Shown here in pieces: positions 52,404-62,400 of a stretch of 64,000 nucleotides of DNA. The DNA is from Planctomycetota bacterium (GTDB taxonomy: Bacteria; Planctomycetota; UBA1135; GCA-002686595): NCBI GenBank assembly GCA_016779225.1, contig JADHNZ010000011.1:1-64000 (forward strand). The letters run 5' to 3'. The first letter of the stretch is position 1; each line of letters opens with the position of its first letter. The notes under the pieces are model-generated. The model was not told where the DNA came from, searched no databases, and worked only from the letters and a program-made list of their open reading frames with translations. The translations under genes were made by a program, and so were the position numbers.

Positions 52404-53972
52404 GCGGTGCCACCCCGTGTCTCCCGTGATCGAGAGGGAGTTGGCGGTCCAGAGCTGGTCCATGGGGCCCAGGTCGTTGAGGGCCACCAAGGCCGAGCCA
52501 TTCCAGGCGGCGGCGCCTGCATCGAGGACATAGACGAGGCCCGTGGAGAGGGTCCAGTAGACGAGATCGCCGGCAGCAGTCGGCGATCCGTTGAAGACCC
52601 AGTCCCAGCCGTCCCAGCGGCAGCGATCGTCCCCGGTGAGCTCGAGGCCCCTGCTGTTCAGGGGGCGTGCCGCCCCGCGCGTCCTCCACTGCAGCTCCCC
52701 GCCTGCGGCGCGGTCGGTGGGCACCTCCAGGTACTCGACGGTGCCCTGCTCCGGGTCGACGCGGGCGAAGGACCAGGGCGGCCCGATGCTGTCCTTACCC
52801 CAGGCAAAGGCGTAGCACTGGAAGAGGACGCGGCCGCCCGCGGCGCTGAGGCTGTAGCGCGCGGGGAAGACGCCCTTCTGGAGGTCGACCCCGTCCTGCG
52901 TGATCAGCTGGCCCTGGTCCGGGCTCCAGGCGGTCACGCGCACGCCCTGGGTGAGGCTGATCTCGCGCACCTCCTCGCCGCTCTCGAGGTCCAGGACAAC
53001 CAGCGCACTGCGCGGCTCCTTCAGGATCCAGTAGGCGAAGCGCTCGTCATGGGCCATGGTCTGGAGCGACGCCTCGTGGTTCCCGCGCGGATCCTCATAG
53101 CGCCACACCACCCGTCCGGCGTCGGGGCCCGTGACGCGCGTGAGGCTCACCCCCACCGGGCGCTCGGGGACGGCGTGCGGGCCCCCGCGCGCGTGGAGCA
53201 CGCACGCGCCCTCCTCGCGCTGCACCAGCGTCGGCGCGTTGTACTGGGTCAGGCCGTCGGCGCTCGTCCACAGCTCCTCGCCCGTGTCTGCGTCGAGGCC
53301 CACTAGGTGGTTCCAGCGTCCGTGCAGGTCGGCGGGGTCCTCAGCCCCGGGAGCGGGGCGCGGCTCCATCGTGATCAGCACGCGGCGGTCGCCGTCCTGG
53401 ACGAGGAAGGGCTCGAACTGCTTGTTGAAGGGACCGTCGAAGGTCGGCGTCCAGGTGCGCTCCCACACGAGATCGCCGTCATGGGTGAAGCACGCCAAGC
53501 GGCCGCAGCCATTGGTGAACCACACGCGGTCAGCGGCGGCGATCGGCGAGGCGCTGGTCGCGTCGGAGAAGGGATAGGTGTAGATGGCGGGCACCTCGCC
53601 CTTCAGCGGGCGGGACCACAGGAGGACGCCCGTCTCGGCATCGAGGCAGTGGGCGAGGATCTCCTTGCCGACGACCTCGCGCCCCTCGGTGGCATGGCGG
53701 TAGAGCTGGGCCTCCTCCTCCGAGAGGGCGCGCCCCTCGTGCCAGGGGGCCATGGTGGCCACGAACACGCGTCGGCCGTGCACGGCGATCCCTCCCTGGC
53801 CGGTCTCGGAGAGCGGCGTCCGCCAGCGCACTCCCTCGCCCGTCCGCACGCTGAACTCGAGCGGCCCCGAGGGGCTGGCGGGGACGGTCCAGTCCCCGCG
53901 CGGGCCGGGGCCCTGGCTCCAGTCCTGGGGCTGGAGGGCAAGGGGCAGCAGGAGGAGGGGCAGGACGCTCAT
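52371..53972 (-). CDS. Secreted PQQ-like beta-propeller protein
   Basis: 533 aa with a short signal sequence (SVLPLLLLPLALQP). The beta-propeller of the PQQ/BamB type is evident from repeated blade endings: GDLVWERTW, LDADTGEELWTS, LVVLDLESGEEVREI and YWTLSTGLVYVLDA. Tryptophans close the blades (ETGVLLWSRP). No PQQ-binding residues are certain, so it may be structural. TAGGCT lies 6 nt before the ATG with the same 15-base start context as the DUF1801 gene. Confidence 0.85.
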   Translation of the reverse strand: MSVLPLLLLPLALQPQDWSQGPGPRGDWTVPASPSGPLEFSVRTGEGVRWRTPLSETGQGGIAVHGRRVFVATMAPWHEGRALSEEEAQLYRHATEGREVVGKEILAHCLDAETGVLLWSRPLKGEVPAIYTYPFSDATSASPIAAADRVWFTNGCGRLACFTHDGDLVWERTWTPTFDGPFNKQFEPFLVQDGDRRVLITMEPRPAPGAEDPADLHGRWNHLVGLDADTGEELWTSADGLTQYNAPTLVQREEGACVLHARGGPHAVPERPVGVSLTRVTGPDAGRVVWRYEDPRGNHEASLQTMAHDERFAYWILKEPRSALVVLDLESGEEVREISLTQGVRVTAWSPDQGQLITQDGVDLQKGVFPARYSLSAAGGRVLFQCYAFAWGKDSIGPPWSFARVDPEQGTVEYLEVPTDRAAGGELQWRTRGAARPLNSRGLELTGDDRCRWDGWDWVFNGSPTAAGDLVYWTLSTGLVYVLDAGAAAWNGSALVALNDLGPMDQLWTANSLSITGDTGWHRTGAELLRLGR

Positions 53973-53978
53973 GGCGCG

Positions 53979-53984
53979 AGCCTA
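53979..53984 (-). promoter_or_regulatory. -10 box TAGGCT, leaderless spacing
   Basis: On the minus strand TAGGCT, CGCGCC, ATG 53972; identical to the start context at 33314-33328. Confidence 0.55.
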
Positions 53985-54046
53985 GCGCTCAGACCACGAC
54001 AAGGAGAGGGCTTGGAGAGGCCTGCCCCCGGGTCCAAGCTGCCGCC

Positions 54047-54226
54047 ATGGATCAGGAGGGCGGCTACATCTGCGCGGCGTGCGGCGAGGAGATCATCGTG
54101 CCCGTGGACCCCAGCCAGGGAACCCACCAGCAGTATGTGGAGGACTGCCCCGTGTGCTGCCACCCGAACCTGCTGACGGTGGAGTCCGACAGCCAGGGCG
54201 CCTGGATCCGCGCCGAGGCCGAGTAG
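54047..54226 (+). CDS. CPXCG-motif cysteine-rich protein
   Basis: 59 aa: an N-terminal ICAACGEEI and a second ECCPxC-like knuckle (EDCPVCCHPN) form a likely zinc ribbon, and the end TVESDSQGAWIRAEAE is acidic. This matches the short CPXCG cysteine-rich family (PF14255-type) of unknown function. The gene lies between the PQQ-like gene and the sulfatase and ends 10 nt before the latter's stop. It is too short for typical ORF cut-offs. Confidence 0.85.
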   Translation: MDQEGGYICAACGEEIIVPVDPSQGTHQQYVEDCPVCCHPNLLTVESDSQGAWIRAEAE

Positions 54227-54235
54227 GCGCCCGGC

Positions 54236-55630
54236 TCAGTCCTCGCCGCCGCCGCCGTAGCCGAGGGCCTGCATGTTGGCCGCGTGGTCGGCGCTGAGGT
54301 CCTGAACCGCCTGGGTCCCAGGCGTGAACCAGGTGGTGCGCTCCTCATCCGCCCACTCGAGGATGCGCCGGGCAAGGTCGGTGCGCTGGCGCTTCTGCTT
54401 AGCGGTCAGTCCCCGGCGCAGCTCGCCCGGGTCCTCGTCGAGGTTGTAGATGCTGGGCCGACCCTTCTGGAGCTCCATCACCTTCCAGGGCAGGCGATAG
54501 ACCACGCGCCGGTCCTCGTGCTGCGCGAAGAAGGCGCGGTCGGTGGGCAGCTCACCCAGGAGGGAGGAGCCCTGGAGCCGGTCATCCGCTGCGATCCCGC
54601 AGAGCTCCAGGACAGTGGGCGCGATGTCCGTGTGGGACACCGGCTGGGCCACGCGGCCGCTGCGCCGCACCGCTTTGGGCAGCTGAACGATCAGGGGCAC
54701 GCGCATGCCCTCCTCGAAGGCGCCTCCGTGGCCCCCGAACTTCTTCCACCGCTCGGCAAGGCCCTCGCCGTGGTCCGAAGTCACGACCACGAGGGTGTTC
54801 TCCATCAGGCCGCGGCGCTCGAGGCTCGCGAACAGCTCGCGCAGGCGGTCGTCCACATGGGCGATGCAGGCGTCGTAGAGGGCCTCGATCGCGTCCCGCT
54901 GCTCGGCGGAGACCGGCACATCCGCCGACTCCCAGATGCGCTGCTTGGTCTTAGGGCGGTCCAGGTCGTTCTCGGAGGCCTTGTCCCAGGCGCCGAGCAG
55001 GAAGCGGTCGGCGTACTCCCGCGGCGGCATGTAGAGCGGCCCGACATCCGTGAACGGCGCGTTGTGGATGTCGAAGAGGTGCAGGAAGAGAAAGAGCGGG
55101 CGCTCCGCGCTCTTCTCCACCAGGGCCTCCTTCACATGATCCATGGCCTGGCCCACGCTGCGGTGGGGCACATAGCGATCGAAGCCCTGCTCGAAGCCGA
55201 ACGAGGGCTCGAGCCAGGCGGGCGTGTGGTAGAAGCCCCAGGTCTCGTAGCCCTGCTCCGCGAGGCGCGCCGCCAGGGTCCAGGTGCCTTCCGCCAGGCG
55301 CGCGGTGTCGGACCAGACCTGGTGCTGAGCGGGGTAGAGCCCGGTCAGCATCGACATGTGCGCGATGAGCGTCCAGGTCCAGGTCGTGCGCGCCAGATCG
55401 AAGACGAGCGACTCCGCGGCCAGCTCGTCGAGGAACGGCGTCGTGTTGCGCTCGTACCCGTAGACCCCCATGTGATCCGGACGGAGGGTGTCCAGGGAGA
55501 TGAGGATCACATTGGGAGCCTCCTCCAGGGCGGGACTCCTCTGCTCGAGCGGACCCCCAGCCTCACCGGCGCAGCCGCCGAGAAGCAGCAGCGCCAGTGC
55601 CCATCCGGTCCGGAGGGGGGGCCGACCCAT
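54236..55630 (-). CDS. Sulfatase-superfamily lipoprotein without a recognisable CxPxR motif
   Basis: 464 aa. The N-terminal LLLLGGCAGE is a lipobox. The alkaline-phosphatase-fold sulfatase body is clear: NVILISLDTLRPDHMGVYGYERNTTPF, LFLFLHLFDIHNAPF, VVVTSDHGEGLAERWKKFGGHGG, and SHTDIAPTVLELCGI. Where sulfatases carry Cys/Ser-x-Pro-x-Arg, the sequence is TWTLIAHMSMLTGLYP, lacking the maturation Cys, Pro and Arg, so it may be a phosphodiesterase/phosphatase-like member or use Thr/Ser. TAAGGT lies 6 nt before the ATG. Confidence 0.82.
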   Translation of the reverse strand: MGRPPLRTGWALALLLLGGCAGEAGGPLEQRSPALEEAPNVILISLDTLRPDHMGVYGYERNTTPFLDELAAESLVFDLARTTWTWTLIAHMSMLTGLYPAQHQVWSDTARLAEGTWTLAARLAEQGYETWGFYHTPAWLEPSFGFEQGFDRYVPHRSVGQAMDHVKEALVEKSAERPLFLFLHLFDIHNAPFTDVGPLYMPPREYADRFLLGAWDKASENDLDRPKTKQRIWESADVPVSAEQRDAIEALYDACIAHVDDRLRELFASLERRGLMENTLVVVTSDHGEGLAERWKKFGGHGGAFEEGMRVPLIVQLPKAVRRSGRVAQPVSHTDIAPTVLELCGIAADDRLQGSSLLGELPTDRAFFAQHEDRRVVYRLPWKVMELQKGRPSIYNLDEDPGELRRGLTAKQKRQRTDLARRILEWADEERTTWFTPGTQAVQDLSADHAANMQALGYGGGGED

Positions 55631-55636
55631 GGCGGA

Positions 55637-55642
55637 ACCTTA
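55637..55642 (-). promoter_or_regulatory. -10 box TAAGGT, leaderless spacing
   Basis: On the minus strand TAAGGT, TCCGCC, ATG 55630. Confidence 0.5.
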
Positions 55643-55710
55643 CCCGCCCGGCAGGCCCGCGGCTGGCGTCCGTCATGGGTCCCGAGGCGAGGACACGAGA
55701 CGGTCCACGC

Positions 55711-57939
55711 TCAAGGGCGCGTGAAGGTGACCGCGGTCCGTCCGCCCGCGGGGACCTCGACCGTGACGCGGACCGCTCCATCCCCTGCGATCTCGAGGGC
55801 CTGCGCATCCCCCCCGTCGCGCGCGGCCATGCAGGACCCTCGCAGGCCCGTATAGGTCAGGTCCACCTCGAGCGTCCTCCGCACCGGCTGCTCCAAGGGG
55901 TTCCAGACGACCAGCATCCCGGGAGTGTCGAGCGTCGGCCCGACATGCAGCATCCAGTCGAGGTCGCGCCCATCGGCCCGCCGGCTGGCGCCGTGATCGA
56001 TGTCGCTCTCCAGGATCGCGCGGTGCTCCTTGAACCAGGCGACCTCGCTGGCGACGAGCGCACGGGTCTGCTCGGTGTCGTACAGGCGCGGGCCGCGGTA
56101 GCAGGCCTGGACGCCGGCGCCCAGGTTGCTCGACAGCATGCGGCCGTAGTGGTCGAGGTGCTCGTGCAGGGGCTCGACCGTCGCCGCCGCTCCCCCGCCG
56201 TGGTACTGGGTCAGCGGCACGAACATCCAGCCCATGGTCGGGGTCTTGGTCCAGGTGCCGTCGAAGATGTTCTGGCGCGTGTGCAGGACCTGATCGGCCC
56301 GAGGCAGGGACCAGTTCACCTCGCGGTAGCCCATGGCCGACTTGGTCGAGCCGTTCAGGTGGTACCAGTCCGGAGTGTTGGTGTAGATGCCCTGCTCACG
56401 ACACCAGCGATAGAAGTCCGCGGCGATCCAGAACTGCACCCACTGGGAGTCCTCGTAGCCCTTCTGCAGGGGCGGGCGTGGGGTGATGTCGAAGTCTCCC
56501 GGGTACGGCCCGTCGTGCTCCAGCAGGGTGAAGCCCGTTGCAGGGAAGAACGCGTGCAGCTTGCGGTAGTACTCCTGGCCCCACGGGCTCGCCAGCGCCG
56601 GACAGGACCCGTGCGCGGGCTGCTGCCCCGGTGGTGACACCACATCGTTGCCGCCGCCGATGCTGCGGGAGGAGAGCAGCGAGTAGCCGCCGATCTCGAC
56701 CCCCTTCGAGCGCGCGTAGTCCGCGTAGCCGCGCATCTTGGCCAGGTGCTCGGGGCTGTCATCCTCCATGTTGAAGCCGCTGCCGAAGGTGAGGATGACC
56801 ATCTCGAAGCCCACCTCGGCGCACTGGTCGATTGCCCGTCGAACGCTCTCCTCATCGGCATAGCGCACATGCATCATCAGCGGGTTCTCGGTGACCCACG
56901 GAGCAAGGGTGCGGTACATGCGGCAGCGAGCCAGGCCGTTGCGGGCGCGATCCTCGCTGTCGTGCACGAGCACGAAGGACCTGAAGCTCTGGAAGGTCTC
57001 ACCGGGCTCAAGGTCCTGGGAGGGCCCCACGCCGGGCCCGCACTCGAGCAGGCAGGGCGTCTGCCGCAGGTAGTTGACCTGGCTCTCGTAGAGCGGGTCG
57101 AGCTTCCAGTGCACGGACCAGCGCTGGCCGTTCTCGTTCGCACCGCCGGTCGCGTAGTCCGTCTCCACCCACAGGTTTGGCGTGCGGAAGTTCACGCCGT
57201 CGCGGGTCTCGACCCGGCTCTCCCCCTCGACGACCGCCAGCACCTCGCTGGTGAAGCGGTCCAGGGTCAGGCTCTGGTCGCTGCCGTTGGTCACCGTCAG
57301 CCACTTCGCGACGCAGGGCAGGCCGTCATAGAGCTCGTGGTGGATGCTGACGCGCACGCGCGCCAGATCGGACGCGGCCTGCTCGAGGCCGGCGCGCTGA
57401 AGCGCCTCTGCATCGAAGGCGAAGTCCAGGCGCAGACCGACCCCCGCCGGAGGCCAAGCCGCGCCGGCGGCGTGGTGCCGGGGCCTGGCCCACCCGAAGG
57501 GCTCAGCCACGGGCACCTGCTCCCACCCCACCAGCTGGAGGGCGCTGGGATCTGGCTCGAGGCTCGCCTGGACCTCGGGGGTGAGGAAGGCGTGGTTGCG
57601 CTGGCCCAGGAGCCCCCCCACCGCGTGCTCGACGCCATCCAGCACGAGCCGCGCCTCGGGACGGACCGAGCGCAGCACGGCCGAGCCCGGACCTCCGCCG
57701 CGAACCAGGGAGTCGAGAGCCACCGTGGCCGCGCCGTCGACCACCCGCACCTCGCGGCGCACCAGGCCGTTGGTCAGGACCACCCCGCGCCCGTCCGGGG
57801 ACGCACACAGGCGCGCCGGCCAGGAGGCCGGGGCCACGAGCCAGTCCTCGGAGGCCGCGGGGCTGGAGGGCTCCGGAGGAAGCAGGACGCTGGGGTCCTG
57901 GGCGAGCGGAAGCAGGAGGAGCAGGAGCGGCGGCACCAT
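55711..57939 (-). CDS. Secreted alpha-galactosidase-like glycoside hydrolase (GH36/27-like)
   Basis: About 742 aa from ATG 57939 (MVPPLLLLLLPLA, a signal peptide); the preceding ATG at 57948 overlaps the TAGGAT box and is less likely. An N-terminal beta-supersandwich is followed by a TIM barrel with YADEESVRRAIDQCAEVGFEMVILTFG, GVEIGGYSLLSSR, TGFTLLEHDGPYPGDFD, and a C-terminal beta domain (GMLVVWNPLEQPV). The Asp residues of LEHDG and of NTPDWYHLNG are good catalytic candidates. Likely acts on plant or algal galactosides outside the cytoplasm. Confidence 0.78.
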   Translation of the reverse strand: MVPPLLLLLLPLAQDPSVLLPPEPSSPAASEDWLVAPASWPARLCASPDGRGVVLTNGLVRREVRVVDGAATVALDSLVRGGGPGSAVLRSVRPEARLVLDGVEHAVGGLLGQRNHAFLTPEVQASLEPDPSALQLVGWEQVPVAEPFGWARPRHHAAGAAWPPAGVGLRLDFAFDAEALQRAGLEQAASDLARVRVSIHHELYDGLPCVAKWLTVTNGSDQSLTLDRFTSEVLAVVEGESRVETRDGVNFRTPNLWVETDYATGGANENGQRWSVHWKLDPLYESQVNYLRQTPCLLECGPGVGPSQDLEPGETFQSFRSFVLVHDSEDRARNGLARCRMYRTLAPWVTENPLMMHVRYADEESVRRAIDQCAEVGFEMVILTFGSGFNMEDDSPEHLAKMRGYADYARSKGVEIGGYSLLSSRSIGGGNDVVSPPGQQPAHGSCPALASPWGQEYYRKLHAFFPATGFTLLEHDGPYPGDFDITPRPPLQKGYEDSQWVQFWIAADFYRWCREQGIYTNTPDWYHLNGSTKSAMGYREVNWSLPRADQVLHTRQNIFDGTWTKTPTMGWMFVPLTQYHGGGAAATVEPLHEHLDHYGRMLSSNLGAGVQACYRGPRLYDTEQTRALVASEVAWFKEHRAILESDIDHGASRRADGRDLDWMLHVGPTLDTPGMLVVWNPLEQPVRRTLEVDLTYTGLRGSCMAARDGGDAQALEIAGDGAVRVTVEVPAGGRTAVTFTRP

Positions 57940-57946
57940 GCCGCCC

Positions 57947-57952
57947 ATCCTA
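57947..57952 (-). promoter_or_regulatory. -10 box TAGGAT, leaderless spacing
   Basis: On the minus strand TAGGAT ends 7 nt before ATG 57939 and overlaps the alternative upstream ATG, which argues for the later start. Confidence 0.5.
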
Positions 57953-57984
57953 GGCAGGGCCGAGCTGCCCGGCCCCTGGCAGCC

Positions 57985-59322
57985 TCAGCGGACGCCGAGG
58001 GCGAGGACCTCGAGGGCGAAGGTGCCCTCCTGCTTGTCCGAGATCAGCAGCCCGAGCTGGCGCACGGCCGCCGCGGTGAGCTCCGGCTGGCCCGGCACGG
58101 TGCGGCCGCGCCAGACCGGGCGGAACTCCGCCAGGGGAAGCTCGAGGTCGAGCACCTCGCCGGCGACCGTGTCAAAGGGGCGCTCGTAGCTCACGCCGTC
58201 GAAGCGGCCGTCGGTGCGGGCGCGCAGCTTGTAGGTCTTGCCGTCCCCGCGCACGCGCAGGACGAAGCGGTCGGCTCCCTCGCGCAGCCCGTCGGGCACG
58301 GGGCGGCGCACAGAGGCGAACCCGCCGTTGTTCTCGAGGGAGAGGTCGCCGGTGAAGAGCAGGCCGGCCTCGACACCGCGAACCTCGCTGGCGGAGCGCC
58401 CGCCCATGACGGTGTCGTTGACCACCTGCCAGGTGCCGGGCTCGTCGGGGCTGGTCGGGTCGAGGATCGCTTCCATGTCCAGGGCGGCCGCTCCGGCGTC
58501 CGAGGTCTCGAGGAGGGTGACGGGGACCTGCACCTCGAAGTACTTGCGGTTCCTGGGCACCATCGGGCTGTTGTAGGCCATGCCACGCATGGGGCCCGAC
58601 ACCTCCAGGTCTCCGCGGAGGGCCAGCCAGGCGAGGAGCTCGTCGTAGGCCGCAGTGACCGCGGCGCGGGTCGCCTCGCCGCGGCAGCCAATGCTGACCA
58701 CCGAGGCCGGCTCGGCCTCCACGACCTCGACCGCTCCGTCCTGGCCCACGGGACCGAGGTCGACATTGCCGTAGAGGAACGCCATGTCCACCTCGCGCAT
58801 GCCGTTCTCGGTGCTGGCCCAGGTCATCTCCACCGGGGCCGTCATGGCGATGTCGTTCTTCTTGATGTGGTTGAACAGCTGCCAGAACGCTCCGCCGGAC
58901 ATGTCCGTGCGGGCCATGCGGTAGACGGGGTACTGCTTGACCTCGATCTCCCCCGCGGGGGTGGGACCCGGGAAGCCGACGGGCAGCTCGGCCTCGATGT
59001 AGGGCTGGAAGCGCAGGTCGGCCTCGACCTGCTGCACGAGGGCTGCAAGCTCCTCCGCCGCGCGCCCCGGGTCGGCCAGGGAGGTCCAGCTCGCGGCCTC
59101 GGCGGCCTCGAGCAGACGGCTCGCGCTTCGGGTCCCCTCGAGCTCGGCCGCGGTGGCGCGGGCGCCGGCGATCAGCGCGGGGAGCCCGGTGGCTCCGGCC
59201 TCGCGGACCTGGTTCGAGCGGCTGCGGGCCTGGGCCAGGGCCTCGGCGGCCTCGGCGCGCAGGGCAGCGGTGGGTTCGGAGCCCAGAACGGGGACGAGGG
59301 CGAGCAGGAGCAGCGGGTTCAT
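57985..59322 (-). CDS. SOUL haem-binding domain fused to a CIA30-like domain
   Basis: 445 aa from MNPLLLLALVPVLG, a signal peptide. Residues about 110-270 are a SOUL/HBP-type domain (IEVKQYPVYRMART, GGAFWQLFNHIKKNDIAMTAPVEM, MRGMAYNSPMVPRNRKYFEVQVPV). After a linker, residues about 300-440 form a CIA30/NDUFAF1-type jelly-roll (WQVVNDTVMGGRSASEVR, LSLENNGGFASVRRPV, FRPVWRGRTVPG). Both halves are known singly; together and exported they suggest a periplasmic haem- or porphyrin-handling protein, an inference only. Confidence 0.85.
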   Translation of the reverse strand: MNPLLLLALVPVLGSEPTAALRAEAAEALAQARSRSNQVREAGATGLPALIAGARATAAELEGTRSASRLLEAAEAASWTSLADPGRAAEELAALVQQVEADLRFQPYIEAELPVGFPGPTPAGEIEVKQYPVYRMARTDMSGGAFWQLFNHIKKNDIAMTAPVEMTWASTENGMREVDMAFLYGNVDLGPVGQDGAVEVVEAEPASVVSIGCRGEATRAAVTAAYDELLAWLALRGDLEVSGPMRGMAYNSPMVPRNRKYFEVQVPVTLLETSDAGAAALDMEAILDPTSPDEPGTWQVVNDTVMGGRSASEVRGVEAGLLFTGDLSLENNGGFASVRRPVPDGLREGADRFVLRVRGDGKTYKLRARTDGRFDGVSYERPFDTVAGEVLDLELPLAEFRPVWRGRTVPGQPELTAAAVRQLGLLISDKQEGTFALEVLALGVR

Positions 59323-59447
59323 GGGCGGGGGTTCGCCGGGGCCCGGACCGGAGATGCGGGGGCCTGCCAGGAGTGGCGTGTCTCGCATCAGGAGCGGACA
59401 AGACCCGCACAACCGTCCGTTCGGGGCTGACCTACCGTCGGGAGTGC

Positions 59448-62400
59448 ATGCATCGCGTTCTCTTGCCCCTCGCCCTGGCCCTGGGCGCCGTCCCGCCCCA
59501 GGAGGCGGCAACGGAGCAAGCCCTCGTCCGCTGGCGCGCCGGGACGACGGGAGCGGAGCGCGCGGCTGCGCTGGAGGTCATGGACGGGGTGGAGGGCCTG
59601 CGCTCCTTCGACCTCGTGCCGGGCCTCCAGGTCGTGCGGCATCCAAGGGGCGGCCTCCAGCGGCTGCGCGCCTCCCTGGGCGAGCGCGCGCTCTATGTGG
59701 AGGCCGACGCGCCAACCGTCCCCGCCCAGGGGACCAGCGACCCCCTCTTCCCAGACCAGCATGGGCTCCACAACACGGGGCAGGTCGTCGAGGCCGTGGC
59801 CGGCCTGCCAGGAGCGGACCTGCGCGCCCTCGAAGCCTGGGCCCGGACGACCGGCAGCGATGCCGTGACGGTGGCGATCGTCGACACGGGCATCGACCTC
59901 ACGCACCCCGACCTCGCCCCGACCTCGCCCCGAACCTGTGGGTGAACGGCGGCGAGCTTGCCGGCAACGGCCTCGACGAGGACGGCAATGGCCTGGCGGA
60001 CGACCTGCACGGGTGGGACTTCTTCGCGAGCGACGCGGACCCCACCGATGAGAGCGGCCATGGCACCCATGTGGCGGGGATCATCGGCGCGCGCGGGAGC
60101 AATGGGCTGGGCATCGCGGGCGTGAGCTGGCGGCCGCGCCTCGTGCCCCTGCGCACCATGGGGCCCAGCGGTGGGAGCCTCTCCCACGCCATCGCGGCCC
60201 TGGACTACTGCGCGACCATGGGGATCCGCCTCTCCAACCACAGCTGGACGACGGCGGCCTTCTCACAGGCCCTGCTGGATGCGTTCGAGGCCCTGACTGC
60301 AGGGGGCCACCTCGCAGTCGTCGCCGCGGGGAACCAGGGTCGTGACCTCGACGCCGAACCCGTCTGGCCGGCAGCGTTCGACCTCCCGGGGCTGCTCACG
60401 GTGGCAGCCACGGACGCGCGCGACGAGCTGGCCAGCTTCAGCAACCACGGACTGGACACCGTCGATCTCGCCGCGCCCGGCGTCGCGATCGTGAGCACCC
60501 TTCCGGGCGGGTATGGCGCCCTGAGCGGCACCTCCATGGCGACCCCCATGGTGACCGGGACCGCCGCGCTCTTGATGGGCTGGGATCCGAGCCTGTCGGC
60601 GGCCGCCGTGGCCGACCAGCTGCTGGCCACGAGCCGACCCGCGCCGGGAGTCCTGGGCCGCACGCGCTCCGGCGGCGTGGCCTGCGCGGGGGCCTGCCTG
60701 CCGGACCTGGGCGGCACGGACCTGACACCACCCGACGCGCCCCTCGGGCTGCGCGCGGAGACCCAAGGAGCCGCCGTGGTGCTGCAGTGGAGCGCCTCCG
60801 CCGCACCCGACCTGAACGGCTACCGCGTCGACCGCTGGGACGGGGCCGCCTTCGCGCCCCTGGCCCTCGGCCTCCACCAGGAGGAGAGCGCGCTCGACCC
60901 CTCGGCACCCTACGGCTCCCTCCAGCGCTATCGCGTGCGGGCCGTGGACTTCAGCGGCAACGCCTCGAACCCCTCCGCGGAGGTCGAGCACCTGGTGGGA
61001 GGCTCTCCAGGCACCCAGGTGCTCGCCTGGGAGGGGTTCGAGGCGCCCGCACTTCCCCCGCACTGGAGCGTGAGCGGCTCCACGCCAGCCGCTCCCCTGC
61101 CGGGCCTCGGCAGCGCGGGCTCCCAGGCGCTGCATCTCGAGCGCGACCAGGGCCTGGCGCTCGGGCTGGACGCGTCGGGCTTCGGTGACCTCGTCCTCGA
61201 GGCGTGGCTGCACACGGACGGGCTGGCCCACGGCGCCCGCGCGCGCCTGGAGATCAGCCCTGACGGCGGCGCGACCTGGAGCGCGTGCTGGGTCAAGGCC
61301 CACCCCGCCCCCGAGCGGGTGGCCCTGCGCCTGCCCGCGGCCCTGACGGACGCTGCCTTCCTGCTGCGGCTCGGCGTCGAGGACGCGGGCCAGGGGACCT
61401 TCGCACGCTTCGACGAGGTGCGCGTGCGCGGCACGGCCCTGGGAGCGGCCGCGCCGGACATGACCGCTCCGCGCCCGCCGACAGGCCTCGCGGCAACGGG
61501 GCACGCGGGCACGGTGAGGCTCGCCTGGGTGCAAGGACCCGAGCTGGACCTCGCCGGGGTGCAGGTGTTCCGCAGGCTGCTCCCGGACGGCGCCCTCGAC
61601 CTGCGCGCCACCCTGAGCGCGGGCGTCCAGCTCTGGACGGACTCCTCGGTCGTGCCGGGCATCGCGCATGAGTACCACCTGCGTGCGTTCGACCTCGGGG
61701 AGAACCTCTCGCCCGCCTCCGCGGTCGCCGTGGCCACGCCCTCGGCGCCTCCCGACACGACGCCGCCGGCCCCTCCGACAGGTCTCAGCGCGGTGGCGGG
61801 CGACGGCGCGGTCACCTTGGACTGGACGCCTGGGACCGAGCCAGACCTCGCCGGGTACCGGATCCTGCGCTCGCCTTCCCAAGGAGCGGGGTACTCCTTC
61901 CTTCCCGGCCTGCACGCTGGGCCGCCGTTCACCGACACCGGTCTCCAGAACGGCGTGCAGGCCTGGTACCGGCTGCTCGCCGAGGACACGAGCGGCAATG
62001 TCTCCGGCTTCAGCGACGAGGTCTCTGCCATCCCGACCGACGGTCTGCCCGAGGTGGTGTTCTTTGAGGGCTTCGAGTCGGGGAGCCTGCACGGGTGGAA
62101 CGCGCTGGACGGGAACGCAGGCGCGGCGGGCGCGGCGGCGCTCGTGGGCGCGTTCGGGGCGAAGCTGCGCAAGGACACCTGGATCCGCCGGGTGGTGAGC
62201 ACCGCAGGATTCCGCGACCTGACCCTCGAGGTCAGCGCGCGCGCCCTGAACATGGGCGCAGGTGAGGAGCTCCGGATCGAGGTGCACGATGGGACCGGGT
62301 GGCTGCTGCTGGCCTCGGTGACGAGCGGCTCATGGGCGCAGCTGGCGTTTCCGCTGGGGCCTGCCGCGGACGACAACCCGGCGCTGCAGGTGCGCCTCGA

